Origin: Candidatus Izemoplasma sp.
GTDB taxonomy: Bacteria > Bacillota_I > Bacilli_A > Izemoplasmatales > Izemoplasmataceae
Length of the DNA stretch: 39,937 nt
Direction: 5' to 3'
Assembly: GCA_007135105.1 (NCBI GenBank)
Contig: SLJL01000100.1
Coordinates: 1 to 39,937, forward strand
The position numbers and the translations under genes are program-made. Position 1 is the first letter of the stretch. Each line of letters starts with the position of its first letter. Below, one piece after another: positions 8,028-16,376 of the stretch. A model generated the notes under the pieces. The model was not told the DNA's origin and made no database searches. It saw only the letters and a program-made list of their open reading frames with translations.

Positions 8028-9164
8028 ATGAAAGACTATCCCAAACAGATTCGCTATCTGGTCAATTTCGGTCTTGTGGCCGTCATTTTACTGGTTCTAT
8101 ACCTGTTTATGCTTGTTTTCGGTAATTTTATCACCCGTTTCATGCAAGCCGCCACATCGATCATTTTGCCTTTCTCGATTGCGCTGTTCATCAGCTATCT
8201 GCTGGCGCCGCTTTTCAAGCTGCTGGAAAAGAAACTCCGATTCAAACATCGGATGGTGAATACCATACTGATTCTAAGCGGTGTCGGTGTTTTGATGTTC
8301 TTCTTCATCAGTTACGCCGGTAACCTGATCTACCAACAGACCATCATTTTCATTGAAAACGATTGGCCCCGCGTCGAATCGGCAATCACCCAGTTTCTTG
8401 ATCGAAACGAGTTTTTGTATAATCTGTTCGATGGTGTCATTCAAACCTTGTCCCTTGAAAATCTTGCGGAATACGAAATCGATATTTTCGGTATTTTCCA
8501 AAGTGTCACCACCATCATCATAACCATTGTGCTCGTCCCGGTCTTCCTGTTTTTCATCCTCAATGACAGAGACAGGATCTACAAGGGTGTCGTCATGGTC
8601 TTTCCCAAAAAGGTTCGCCACCATGTCATTGAACTCCTCAAACGCGCGAACCGTGTCATTGAACAGTACTTCAACGGTCGTTTCATCACCATGACCATCA
8701 TGGCAATCGCGTTCATGATCATGTTCTGGATCCTCGGTTTCAAGGAAAGAAGCATCTTGTTCGGTTTCATGCTGGGCTTTTTCGATATCGTACCTTATGT
8801 CGGTCCCTTCATCGCCATGATTCTGCCGGTGTTGTACAGCTTGACCGATGATACGCTCATGTTCGGTGATTTCGCCCCCCTGGTCATCACCGCCGCTGTC
8901 ATTGTCGGACAAATCATCCAAAACAACGTCGCCCAACCGTTAATCATGGGTAAAGAGACGAAACTGCATCCCTTGCTTGTTCTGAGCTCTTTCGTGTTCT
9001 TCGGTTATCTGTTCGGTGTGGTCGGTATCATTTTGGCCATTCCCATCACCGGTATGATCCGGACGACATTCAATTACTTCAAGGAACTCAATGAAGATAG
9101 ATTGGCGCTGGACGCCAAGGAAAAAGAAAAACTAAATGAGGAGATTACTGATGACAATCATTAA
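8028..9164 (+). CDS. AI-2E family transporter (PF01594-type permease)
   Basis: A 378-residue integral membrane protein with two N-terminal hydrophobic segments, a central hydrophilic stretch (about 80-145), then a block of further segments containing the family-typical RANRVIEQYFNGR, GFFDIVPYVGPF and QIIQNNVAQPLIMGK. Family members export small molecules or act in Na+/H+ antiport. The AI-2 link is only historical, and the substrate here is unknown. The start is ATG 8028, six bases after AAAGGAGG; the frame opens slightly upstream at GTG 8010, inside a region without family similarity. The last 14 bases overlap the amidohydrolase gene. Confidence 0.92.
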   Translation: MKDYPKQIRYLVNFGLVAVILLVLYLFMLVFGNFITRFMQAATSIILPFSIALFISYLLAPLFKLLEKKLRFKHRMVNTILILSGVGVLMFFFISYAGNLIYQQTIIFIENDWPRVESAITQFLDRNEFLYNLFDGVIQTLSLENLAEYEIDIFGIFQSVTTIIITIVLVPVFLFFILNDRDRIYKGVVMVFPKKVRHHVIELLKRANRVIEQYFNGRFITMTIMAIAFMIMFWILGFKERSILFGFMLGFFDIVPYVGPFIAMILPVLYSLTDDTLMFGDFAPLVITAAVIVGQIIQNNVAQPLIMGKETKLHPLLVLSSFVFFGYLFGVVGIILAIPITGMIRTTFNYFKELNEDRLALDAKEKEKLNEEITDDNH

Positions 9165-10317
9165 GAACTGCACCTTGCACACAATGGAAGACGCGCCACT
9201 TGAAAAAGCCACCATCATCATCAAAGACGGTAAAATCGACCGCATCGGTACTGATATCGATCTGAGCGCCTATGACACGGCGACAGTCATTGATGCCAAA
9301 AACAACATCGTCACCCCGGGCCTTGTCGATCCGCACTGCCACGTCGGCATCGCGGAAGAAGGCATTCAGTTCGAGGGCAACGACACCAACGAGATGACCC
9401 ACCCCATCTATCCTGAACTGCGGGGCCTGGATAGCTTCTATCCGCATGACACAGCGCTAAAAAAAGCGATGGAAAGCGGTGTTACAACCGTTGTGAGCGG
9501 TCCGGGAAGCGCCAACGTAATCGGTGGGACCTTCGATGCCTACAAGACCGTCGGTGAAACCGTGGATGACATGCTGCTACGGGAGAAAGTCACAATGAAA
9601 ATGGCGCTTGGGGAGAATCCGAAACGGGTCTACAGCGGTCAGAAAAAAAGTCCGTCCACACGGATGGCCTCGGCCGCATTGATGCGCGAATGGCTAACCC
9701 GCGCACAGGAATATCATGCCAAACACAAAACATACGAGCAAAGTGGTGCGACATCCGACAAACCCGCTTTCGATATGAAACTCCATAGCTTGATGCCTGT
9801 TTTTGAAGGTCTGCGCGTCAAGATTCACGCCCATCGTTCGGATGATATCATGACCGCCATCCGCATCGGTAAGGAGTTCAATCTTGATATCACCATCGAT
9901 CACGGCAGTGAAGCACATCTGATTCCCGAAAGCGTCAGACGCAGTGGTTACCCTGTCATATTGGGACCAACCCTCGTCGCCGCCTCGAAATACGAAGTAC
10001 GCAACAAATCCTTCGCGAGTGCCAAAATTCTCGATGATTACAACATTCCCTTCGCAATCATGACCGATCATCCGGTTGTCGGGCTGGAACATACCCTGGT
10101 GCAACTTGCGTTGTTCGTCAAAGGTGGTCTCGACCCTGAAAAGGCCATGCGGACCGTAACCATCGATGCGGCAAAACTCAACAAGATCGATGACCGTGTC
10201 GGGTCCCTTAAAAAAGGCAAAGATGCCGATATCGTCATCTGGGATAATGATCCCTTGAACATTCTTACCAAACCAACCCACGTCTTCATTGACGGAAAAC
10301 TAGTTCACAAACAATAA
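9151..10317 (+). CDS. Metal-dependent amidohydrolase of unknown substrate
   Basis: A 388-residue cytoplasmic enzyme of the amidohydrolase superfamily (imidazolonepropionase-like branch). It has the N-terminal beta strand cap, the metal motif DPHCH (H62, H64), further likely ligands H226/H228 (KIHAHR), H251/H256 (IDHGSEAH) and D306 (MTDHP), and a C-terminal strand ending in VFIDGKLVHKQ. The conserved MKMALGENPKR segment precedes the second metal site. The substrate cannot be read from the sequence; a cyclic amide, peptide or ureide is typical of the superfamily. ATG 9151 has GAGGAG seven bases upstream and lies inside the preceding permease gene, so the two are coupled. Confidence 0.9.
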   Translation: MTIIKNCTLHTMEDAPLEKATIIIKDGKIDRIGTDIDLSAYDTATVIDAKNNIVTPGLVDPHCHVGIAEEGIQFEGNDTNEMTHPIYPELRGLDSFYPHDTALKKAMESGVTTVVSGPGSANVIGGTFDAYKTVGETVDDMLLREKVTMKMALGENPKRVYSGQKKSPSTRMASAALMREWLTRAQEYHAKHKTYEQSGATSDKPAFDMKLHSLMPVFEGLRVKIHAHRSDDIMTAIRIGKEFNLDITIDHGSEAHLIPESVRRSGYPVILGPTLVAASKYEVRNKSFASAKILDDYNIPFAIMTDHPVVGLEHTLVQLALFVKGGLDPEKAMRTVTIDAAKLNKIDDRVGSLKKGKDADIVIWDNDPLNILTKPTHVFIDGKLVHKQ

Positions 10318-10329
10318 GGATTGATACAT

Positions 10330-10869
10330 GTGTCATATATTTTAAGTTTAAACCCCTTTGTTTTATATACCCTCATCTTCGTCATCAAAATCATCGAAGT
10401 CGGCATGGCGACCGTCCGTATCGTTTTGATTACCAAGGGTGAGAAACTGAAAGGCTCCATCATCGGCTTTGTCGAGGTCCTGATCTGGGTCATGTTGACG
10501 GCGACCGTGCTGGTCGATGTCACCGACGACCCGATGAAGGTCGTCGTCTATGCCCTGGCTTTCGCCTTCGGCAATTATTTCGGTAGCATCGTCGAAAGCA
10601 AACTCGCCATCGGTACCGTCAAAATCGAGGCCATCGTGAACAAGCTTCATGGAAAACGGGTCTCCATCGCCCTAAGAGAGATGGGTTACGGTGTGACCGC
10701 TTCGGATGCCTATGGCAAAGATAACAGAAAAGAGATCATCTACATGCATGTGCCCCGTAAACAGATGGCCAAGGCCATCAGCCATCTAAGGGCTTTTCAG
10801 GAAGATGTGATGATTACCGTCAACGATATTCGTCCCGTCTATGGTGGTCATGGCATCCTTAGAAAATAA
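10330..10869 (+). CDS. UPF0316 / DUF2179 family membrane protein (YebE-like)
   Basis: About 179 residues. The N-terminal third holds three hydrophobic segments, including the family pattern EVGMATVRIVLITKG and AFAFGNYFGSIVESKLA. The C-terminal half is a soluble DUF2179-type domain ending in VNDIRPVYGGHG. The family is widespread in Bacillota and its function is not established; the DUF2179 fold is thought to bind a small ligand. The open frame begins with TTG 10321, but the AAGGA site touches that codon. GTG 10330 is nine bases away and preferred. The gene follows the amidohydrolase by 12 bases and closes the three-gene unit. Confidence 0.85.
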   Translation: MSYILSLNPFVLYTLIFVIKIIEVGMATVRIVLITKGEKLKGSIIGFVEVLIWVMLTATVLVDVTDDPMKVVVYALAFAFGNYFGSIVESKLAIGTVKIEAIVNKLHGKRVSIALREMGYGVTASDAYGKDNRKEIIYMHVPRKQMAKAISHLRAFQEDVMITVNDIRPVYGGHGILRK

Positions 10870-10893
10870 AGACAGTGTCACAACTGTCTTTTT
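10868..10893 (+). terminator. Intrinsic terminator after the UPF0316 gene
   Basis: The stem AAAGACAGT (10868-10876) / ACTGTCTTT (10883-10891) with a six-base loop is followed by further T residues. It overlaps the stop codon. Confidence 0.85.
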
Positions 10894-10931
10894 CATGAAT
10901 ATAACTATACTAAAACACCAAATTGTGGTAT

Positions 10932-10937
10932 TATAAT
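10932..10937 (+). promoter_or_regulatory. Candidate -10 element for pnp
   Basis: A perfect TATAAT stands 41 bases before the pnp start in an AT-rich stretch after a terminator. No convincing -35 hexamer is seen at 16-18 bases upstream, so the promoter assignment is tentative. Confidence 0.45.
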
Positions 10938-10977
10938 TAACTAGATAAAAGAAGATAGTAGAAAGTAGGAATAATTA

Positions 10978-13137
10978 ATGTCAGAAGCCAAAATTTTCGA
11001 GTTTGACTTCAACGGAAGACCGCTGCGCGTTGAGATTGGCGAAGTCGCCAAACAAGCCACCAGCGCCGCCCTTGTCTATTACGGTGATACTTCGGTACTC
11101 ACAGTAACCCAAGCGGCGAATGAGCCTTCTTCAATGGGCTTCTTCCCTATGATGGTCAACTACACAGAAAAATTGTATGCGGCTGGAAAAATCCCGGGGG
11201 GATTTTTCAAACGTGAAGGAAAACCTTCAGAACTGGAAACCTTGACGGCTCGTTTGATCGACCGTCCACTCCGTCCATTATTTCCGGAGGGATTTCAATA
11301 CGAAATCCAAATCATCAACACCGTCATGAGCGGTAACACCGACCATTCACCACCGATGACGGCCATGCTGGGTAGTTCACTTACCCTGGCGCTTTCACCC
11401 ATGCCTTTTGAAGGCCCGATCGCCGGTGTACAAATCGGTCGTGTCGAGGGTGAGTTCGTGTTGAACCCCACAGAAGAGGAACTGGAACTTTCCGATATCG
11501 ACCTGATTGTGGCGGGAACCGCCGAAGCAGTCAACATGGTTGAGGCCGGTGCGAAACAAGTCGATGAGGACACCATGCTCGACGCGATCGAGTTCGCACA
11601 AGGCTGGATTACGAAATTGTGTGATTTCCAGAAAGAAATCGTTGCGGAACTCGGCCAGGAGAAAATGGACTTCGTTGTCGATACGCTTGAAGAAGAACCA
11701 GCTCAATACGTCATCGACACATTCAAGGATGCCATTGAGAAAACCGTCCGGACATTTGACCGCGAAAAACGTGGCGAAGACATTCGTGCGATGAAAGATG
11801 AGATCGAATCGGTTTTTGAAGAGAAATATGCCGATTTGGATCAAGATGAACGCAAACAGAAGATCAAAGATGCAAAATCGAAAGTGGATCAACTGGTCGC
11901 AGAGACCATTCGACGCATCGTCGTTGATGAGAAGATCCGTCCTGATGGGCGTAAACTTGATGAAATCAGACCATTGAACAGTAAGGTGGATCTGTTCGAG
12001 CTTACCCATGGGAGCGCGTTGTTCACCCGTGGACAAACCCAAGCAGTCAGCATCACAACGCTTGGCGCCCTTGGAGAACATCAAATCATCGATGGTCTGG
12101 GTGACACCGATAACAAGCGGTTCATGCTGCATTATAACTTCCCACCGTACAGTGTCGGAGAGGTCGGACGTTACGGCCCACCGAAGCGACGTGAAATCGG
12201 TCACGGTGCCCTTGGTGAACGTGCCCTTGCCCAAGTATTGCCCGATGAAGAGGATTTCCCCTACACCATTCGTGTGGTGAGTGAAATTCTCGAAAGCAAC
12301 GGGTCTACTTCCCAAGCTAGCATCTGTGCCGGCTGCATGAGCCTTATGGCCGCCGGTGTACCGCTTGCGGCACCTGTTGCCGGTATCGCGATGGGCCTTG
12401 TTCACGAAAACGGCGAAAATCGTGTCCTATCCGATATCCAGGGTCTTGAAGACCATATCGGCGATATGGATTTCAAGGTTGCCGGTTCGAAAGAAGGCAT
12501 CACCGCCCTACAGATGGATATCAAAATCAAGGGTCTTTCGAAGGATGTATTAAGAGAAGCCCTCATGCAAGCGAAAACAGGAAGACTACACATTCTTGAT
12601 AATATGCTTGAAGCGATTCCAGAACCACGTCCCGAGGTTTCCAAACATGCGCCGAAAGTTAAAATCATGGTCATCGATCCCGATAAAATACGGGATGTCA
12701 TCGGCCCTGGTGGAAAAATCATCTCGAAAATCATCGAAGAAAACGATGATGTCAAAATCGACATTGAACAAGATGGTCGCGTTACGATCATGCATACGGA
12801 AATGGGACCGATTGAAAGCGCCCTCAAGCGCATCGAGGAACTCGTGCGCGTTGCGAATGTCGGTGAAGTGTACAAAGGAAAAGTTGTCCGCATCGAAAAA
12901 TTCGGCGCCTTCATTGAACTTTGGCCAGGTACCGACGGTCTTTGCCACATCTCGAAACTCGCACATGAACGTGTCGGTAAAGTCGAAGACGTCATCAAAC
13001 TCGGTGACCGTGTCGACGTGAAAGTGATCGGCATCGATGATCGCGGTCGTATCGACTTATCACGCAAAGCGACACTACCAAGACCTGAAAGCCCCAAGAA
13101 ACCGGAAAACAAAGACAAGAAAACCGAAAAACAATAA
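10978..13137 (+). CDS. pnp: Polyribonucleotide nucleotidyltransferase (PNPase)
   Basis: PNPase degrades RNA 3' to 5' by phosphorolysis, as a trimer. The 719 residues contain two RNase PH-like domains (about 1-225 and 315-545) joined by an all-helical domain, then a KH domain (IMVIDPDKIRDVIGPGGKII) and an S1 domain (YKGKVVRIEKFGAFIELWPG). The catalytic-domain signature KRREIGHGALGERAL is intact. A short Lys/Pro-rich tail follows. The ATG at 10978 is preceded by GTAGGA. The stop is only about ten bases from the start of rnpB, with no terminator between them, so the pnp transcript probably reads into RNase P RNA. Confidence 0.97.
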   Translation: MSEAKIFEFDFNGRPLRVEIGEVAKQATSAALVYYGDTSVLTVTQAANEPSSMGFFPMMVNYTEKLYAAGKIPGGFFKREGKPSELETLTARLIDRPLRPLFPEGFQYEIQIINTVMSGNTDHSPPMTAMLGSSLTLALSPMPFEGPIAGVQIGRVEGEFVLNPTEEELELSDIDLIVAGTAEAVNMVEAGAKQVDEDTMLDAIEFAQGWITKLCDFQKEIVAELGQEKMDFVVDTLEEEPAQYVIDTFKDAIEKTVRTFDREKRGEDIRAMKDEIESVFEEKYADLDQDERKQKIKDAKSKVDQLVAETIRRIVVDEKIRPDGRKLDEIRPLNSKVDLFELTHGSALFTRGQTQAVSITTLGALGEHQIIDGLGDTDNKRFMLHYNFPPYSVGEVGRYGPPKRREIGHGALGERALAQVLPDEEDFPYTIRVVSEILESNGSTSQASICAGCMSLMAAGVPLAAPVAGIAMGLVHENGENRVLSDIQGLEDHIGDMDFKVAGSKEGITALQMDIKIKGLSKDVLREALMQAKTGRLHILDNMLEAIPEPRPEVSKHAPKVKIMVIDPDKIRDVIGPGGKIISKIIEENDDVKIDIEQDGRVTIMHTEMGPIESALKRIEELVRVANVGEVYKGKVVRIEKFGAFIELWPGTDGLCHISKLAHERVGKVEDVIKLGDRVDVKVIGIDDRGRIDLSRKATLPRPESPKKPENKDKKTEKQ

Positions 13138-13147
13138 ACAATGCAAG

Positions 13148-13509
13148 CCTTCCCTTGCGTTTGGGCAATCGAGCCCGGATTTATCCGGGTTAGGAAAGTC
13201 CATGCTGGCACATCCTGAGATGGATGTAGTGATTGTGATGGCGGAAACAATAACGCCATGCACCTTAACCGGTGACGGCCGGGTAAGCGGCTCTTGCGAG
13301 TCGTGATGCCCTTTAAAAGTGCCACAGAGACGAGCTTGGGTGGTGACACTCAAGGTGGAACGGGTAAACCCCGCAAGCCAGAAACCCAAATTATGGTAGG
13401 GGCACTCCTTAGCGGTAATTCAACCGCAAGGGAGGCGCAGTATGCGCAGATAAATGATTGCCGCCCTTTTTCAAGGGTACAGAACATGGCTTATAAAACG
13501 CAAAGGGAT
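13148..13509 (+). ncRNA. rnpB: RNase P RNA, type B (Bacillus-like)
   Basis: This is the catalytic RNA that trims the 5' leader from pre-tRNAs. Recognisable conserved blocks, in order and on the plus strand, are GGAAAGTCCATGCT (near 13192), AAAGTGCCACAGAGACGA (near 13317), GTGGAACGGGTAAACCCC, GAAACCCAAATTATGGTAGG, AGATAAATGATTGCCGCC and a 3' ACAGAACATGGCTTAT. These match the Bacillus subtilis RNA rather than type A. The P1 helix is formed by CCCTTGCGTTT (from 13152) with AAACGCAAAGGG (ending 13507), which sets the ends to within a few bases. P19 is reduced to a short CCC/GGG hairpin. A 73-residue frame across it is not a gene. Confidence 0.95.
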
Positions 13510-13510
13510 A

Positions 13511-13540
13511 AATAAAGGCGCTACACAGCGCCTTTATTTA
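13511..13540 (+). terminator. Intrinsic terminator after rnpB
   Basis: A perfect 12-pair stem AATAAAGGCGCT (13511-13522) / AGCGCCTTTATT (13527-13538) with an ACAC loop is followed by a T/A-rich run. Confidence 0.88.
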
Positions 13541-13572
13541 ATTATTAATGCAAAAAAATCGGAGATGTTATA

Positions 13573-14406
13573 ATGAAATTACTTGATGATGCCATTCGTT
13601 GGGCCTGGCAAAATGCCGAAAAACAAACGGACATTGTTGACTTCATCGATAACCTCGATGTATCAGCGGGTTATTTTTCACGCTTGTTTCACGTCTGCAT
13701 GCATATGACCTTTTCTGAATATTACCGACGTGTGATCGCATATCTGACTTTGTTGGAAGTCAGCGAATCCGGTTCTGTCGATGCCGTGATCAAAAACGGT
13801 TTTGCATCACTGAACCGGTTCAAACAGGTAACTACCCTCGATGAGACTACGGATATCACGGACGTGGATCCTGAAACCTACCGTCCTGTAAAAACATATA
13901 CTACAGTGAAGATGCTGTCTCTTCCAGAAAAAATCGTCACAGTAGAACCGAAAGATTTTCTCGGGTTTCTCTATCGGGGCCACAACCCTGAAATCGGCGT
14001 GTTGAAACAATGGGAGAAACTGGAGAATTATTTGCCGGATTTGCGGTATGATCATCCGAAATACCGTTCTGGCCTGATGGCACCGATCCGTGACAGTGAT
14101 TTCGAGCTTAACAATCCCTCGAAGGGGGCTTTCAGTTATTTTTGCTGCCAAGAGGTCGAAGGCTTCACCACATCGCAAAAACCCTTCGTCTATCGTCTGT
14201 TGCCCAAAAGAAGGTTTTTACGTTTCACCCATACGGATGCTATTGCATCCTTGAACGATACATACAAATATATTTTCAGCAAGAGACTTGTTGCTTTGGA
14301 AATCGACTACGATGAAGATTATATCTATGAAATATTCGAAGAAACCCCCGATGGTCTGCTGGTGCATATACACGTGCCAATAAAAACCGAGGATGACGTT
14401 CGATGA
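13573..14406 (+). CDS. AraC-family-like regulator with GyrI-like effector domain
   Basis: A 277-residue protein. The first 90 or so residues resemble a degenerate AraC double helix-turn-helix: VSAGYFSRLFHVCMHMTFSEYYRR matches the first motif, and SVDAVIKNGFASLNRFKQV the second. From about residue 115 it looks like a GyrI/SOUL-type effector-binding domain of the kind fused to AraC and MerR regulators (EPKDFLGFLYRG, then a C-terminal FEIYEETPDG-like strand), which senses small lipophilic or drug-like molecules in known cases. Targets are unknown, and no efflux gene is adjacent. It follows the rnpB terminator, with GGAG eight bases before the ATG. A promoter was not clear. Confidence 0.75.
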   Translation: MKLLDDAIRWAWQNAEKQTDIVDFIDNLDVSAGYFSRLFHVCMHMTFSEYYRRVIAYLTLLEVSESGSVDAVIKNGFASLNRFKQVTTLDETTDITDVDPETYRPVKTYTTVKMLSLPEKIVTVEPKDFLGFLYRGHNPEIGVLKQWEKLENYLPDLRYDHPKYRSGLMAPIRDSDFELNNPSKGAFSYFCCQEVEGFTTSQKPFVYRLLPKRRFLRFTHTDAIASLNDTYKYIFSKRLVALEIDYDEDYIYEIFEETPDGLLVHIHVPIKTEDDVR

Positions 14407-14433
14407 TTTCCCTTATGATGCGGCTGTTTTCAA

Positions 14434-14462
14434 TTGAAATCACATCCGTTTTGTTGTAAAAT
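14434..14462 (+). promoter_or_regulatory. Promoter of lepA
   Basis: TTGAAA at 14434-14439, a 17-base spacer and TAAAAT at 14457-14462 lie in the 80-base gap before lepA. Confidence 0.65.
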
Positions 14463-14492
14463 GATTTAAGCGTTCGAGAAAGGAAGATGGCC

Positions 14493-16322
14493 GTGAAACC
14501 CAAAGATTATAAAGCCATAGAAAAACGACAAAAAGCCATTCGCAATTTTTCCATCATTGCGCATATTGATCACGGCAAAAGCACATTGGCCGATCGCATT
14601 TTGGAAAAAACGAAATCCATAACCGCACGCGAAATGCGCGAACAATTGCTGGATTCAATGGATCTGGAACGCGAACGCGGTATTACGATAAAGTTGAATG
14701 CTGTAGAAATAAACTACGAACATACCGACGGTAATCCCTACATATTTCATCTGATTGATACACCGGGACACGTCGATTTCACCTATGAAGTCTCACGTTC
14801 CCTCGCTGCTTGCGAAGGAGCGCTTTTGGTCGTCGATGCCGCTCAGGGTATCGAGGCCCAAACATTGGCGAACGTCTACCTGGCGCTCGATAATGATTTG
14901 GAGATCATTCCTGTCATAAACAAGATCGACCTGCCCAGCGCCGATATCGAAAAAGTGAAACGGGACATCGAAGACGTGATCGGGTTGGATGCCAGCGATG
15001 CGGTCCTGACCAGCGCCAAAGAAGGTAAGGGCATCGATGACATCATCGACCATATCATCAGACGTATCCCTGCGCCGCAAGGCAATGCCGATGCGCCACT
15101 GAAAGCCTTGATTTTTGATTCAATCTATGATCCTTACCGTGGTGTCATCCCTTCCATCCGCGTTATGGAGGGCACCATCGAGAAAGGCGATATCATCCGG
15201 ATGATGTCCAATAAAATCACCTACGAGGTCACGGAAGTCGGCGTCACCACACCGAAACAGGAAAAACGTGATTTTCTGGCACCTGGCGATGTGGGCTATG
15301 TTGTCGCTTCGATTAAAAATGTCGAAAATGTCCGTGTCGGCGATACCATCACCAAAAAAGAAAATCCGGCCCAAAAAGCCTTACCGGGTTATCGTTCACT
15401 CAACCCGATGGTGTTTTGTGGTCTTTTCCCAATCGATTCGAACCGTTACAACGATCTGCGTGAAGCGCTTGAACGCCTTAAGTTGAATGACGCATCCCTT
15501 GTTTTCGAAGCGGAAAGCTCCCAGGCTTTGGGCTTCGGTTTTCGTACCGGTTTTCTCGGTATGTTGCATATGGAAATCGTTCAGGAACGTCTTGAACGAG
15601 AATTCAACATCGATCTGATTGCCACCGCCCCGAGTGTCATCTATCATGTGTATATGCATGATGGTGTCATGCAGAAAATAGACAATCCTTCCCGTATGCC
15701 GGATTCGCAAGATGTGGAACGCATTGAGGAACCCTACGTCGATGCGACCATCATGTGTCCCAAAGAGTATGTCGGCAACATCATGGAGCTGTGCCAGAAC
15801 AAACGGGGTCACTTCCGTAATATGGAGTATCTTGGTGAATATCGGGTACAGCTGACCTACGACCTGCCATTGCTTGAGATCGTCTATGATTTTTTCGATA
15901 AGCTGAAATCATCATCCAAGGGCTATGCCTCTTTGGATTATGAACTGAAGGGCTACAAACCGAGCAAGCTCGTGAAGATGGACATCCTTATCAATCACGA
16001 AACCGTCGATGCCCTATCGACGATTGTGCACCGTGATTTCGCCTTCCATCGCGGCAAGGCCATTACCGAGAAACTAAAGGACCTGATTCCACGACAAATG
16101 TTCGAAGTACCGGTGCAAGCGGCGATAAACGGAAAAATCATCGCCCGAAGCACCATCAAAGCCATGCGAAAAAACGTGTTGTCGAAATGTTATGGCGGCG
16201 ATGTCTCTCGTAAGAAGAAACTGCTGGAAAAGCAAAAGGAAGGCAAGAAACGCATGAAAAGCGTCGGCAACGTCGATGTGCCGCAAGAAGCCTTTCTTTC
16301 AGTCCTGTCCATTGATGAATAA
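14493..16322 (+). CDS. lepA: Elongation factor 4 (LepA)
   Basis: LepA is a ribosome-associated GTPase affecting initiation and back-translocation. The 609 residues show the G1 motif [10 protein letters not shown]3 DTPGHVDF, G4 NKIDLP, EF-G-like domains, and the LepA-specific C-terminal domain ([20 protein letters not shown]). Length and order are standard. The open frame starts at ATG 14487, but the AAAGGA site is two bases from it. GTG 14493, eight bases away, is the better start. lepA then hemW is the usual Bacillus order. Confidence 0.97.
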   Translation: MKPKDYKAIEKRQKAIRNFSIIAHIDHGKSTLADRILEKTKSITAREMREQLLDSMDLERERGITIKLNAVEINYEHTDGNPYIFHLIDTPGHVDFTYEVSRSLAACEGALLVVDAAQGIEAQTLANVYLALDNDLEIIPVINKIDLPSADIEKVKRDIEDVIGLDASDAVLTSAKEGKGIDDIIDHIIRRIPAPQGNADAPLKALIFDSIYDPYRGVIPSIRVMEGTIEKGDIIRMMSNKITYEVTEVGVTTPKQEKRDFLAPGDVGYVVASIKNVENVRVGDTITKKENPAQKALPGYRSLNPMVFCGLFPIDSNRYNDLREALERLKLNDASLVFEAESSQALGFGFRTGFLGMLHMEIVQERLEREFNIDLIATAPSVIYHVYMHDGVMQKIDNPSRMPDSQDVERIEEPYVDATIMCPKEYVGNIMELCQNKRGHFRNMEYLGEYRVQLTYDLPLLEIVYDFFDKLKSSSKGYASLDYELKGYKPSKLVKMDILINHETVDALSTIVHRDFAFHRGKAITEKLKDLIPRQMFEVPVQAAINGKIIARSTIKAMRKNVLSKCYGGDVSRKKKLLEKQKEGKKRMKSVGNVDVPQEAFLSVLSIDE

Positions 16323-16345
16323 CACGCGCCCGCGTGTTATTTTCA
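16318..16345 (+). terminator. Intrinsic terminator after lepA
   Basis: A ten-pair stem AATAACACGC (16318-16327) / GCGTGTTATT (16332-16341) with a GCCC loop overlaps the lepA stop and is followed by a short T run. Confidence 0.82.
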
Positions 16346-16357
16346 CATAGTCGATGT

Positions 16358-16363
16358 TATAAT
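16358..16363 (+). promoter_or_regulatory. Candidate -10 element for hemW-xerD-deoB
   Basis: A perfect TATAAT stands 14 bases before the hemW start and just after the lepA terminator. A -35 hexamer is not convincing. Confidence 0.45.
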
Positions 16364-16376
16364 AAGAGGTGATTTG

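Noticed and set aside
11395-13349. Minus-strand frames of 336 and 315 codons opposite pnp
   Set aside because: pnp is certain from its conserved domains. The opposite frames overlap each other and rnpB and show no family features.
13294-13515. 73-codon plus frame in the pnp to AraC-like gap
   Set aside because: It lies wholly within the RNase P RNA, whose conserved blocks and P1 helix explain the sequence.
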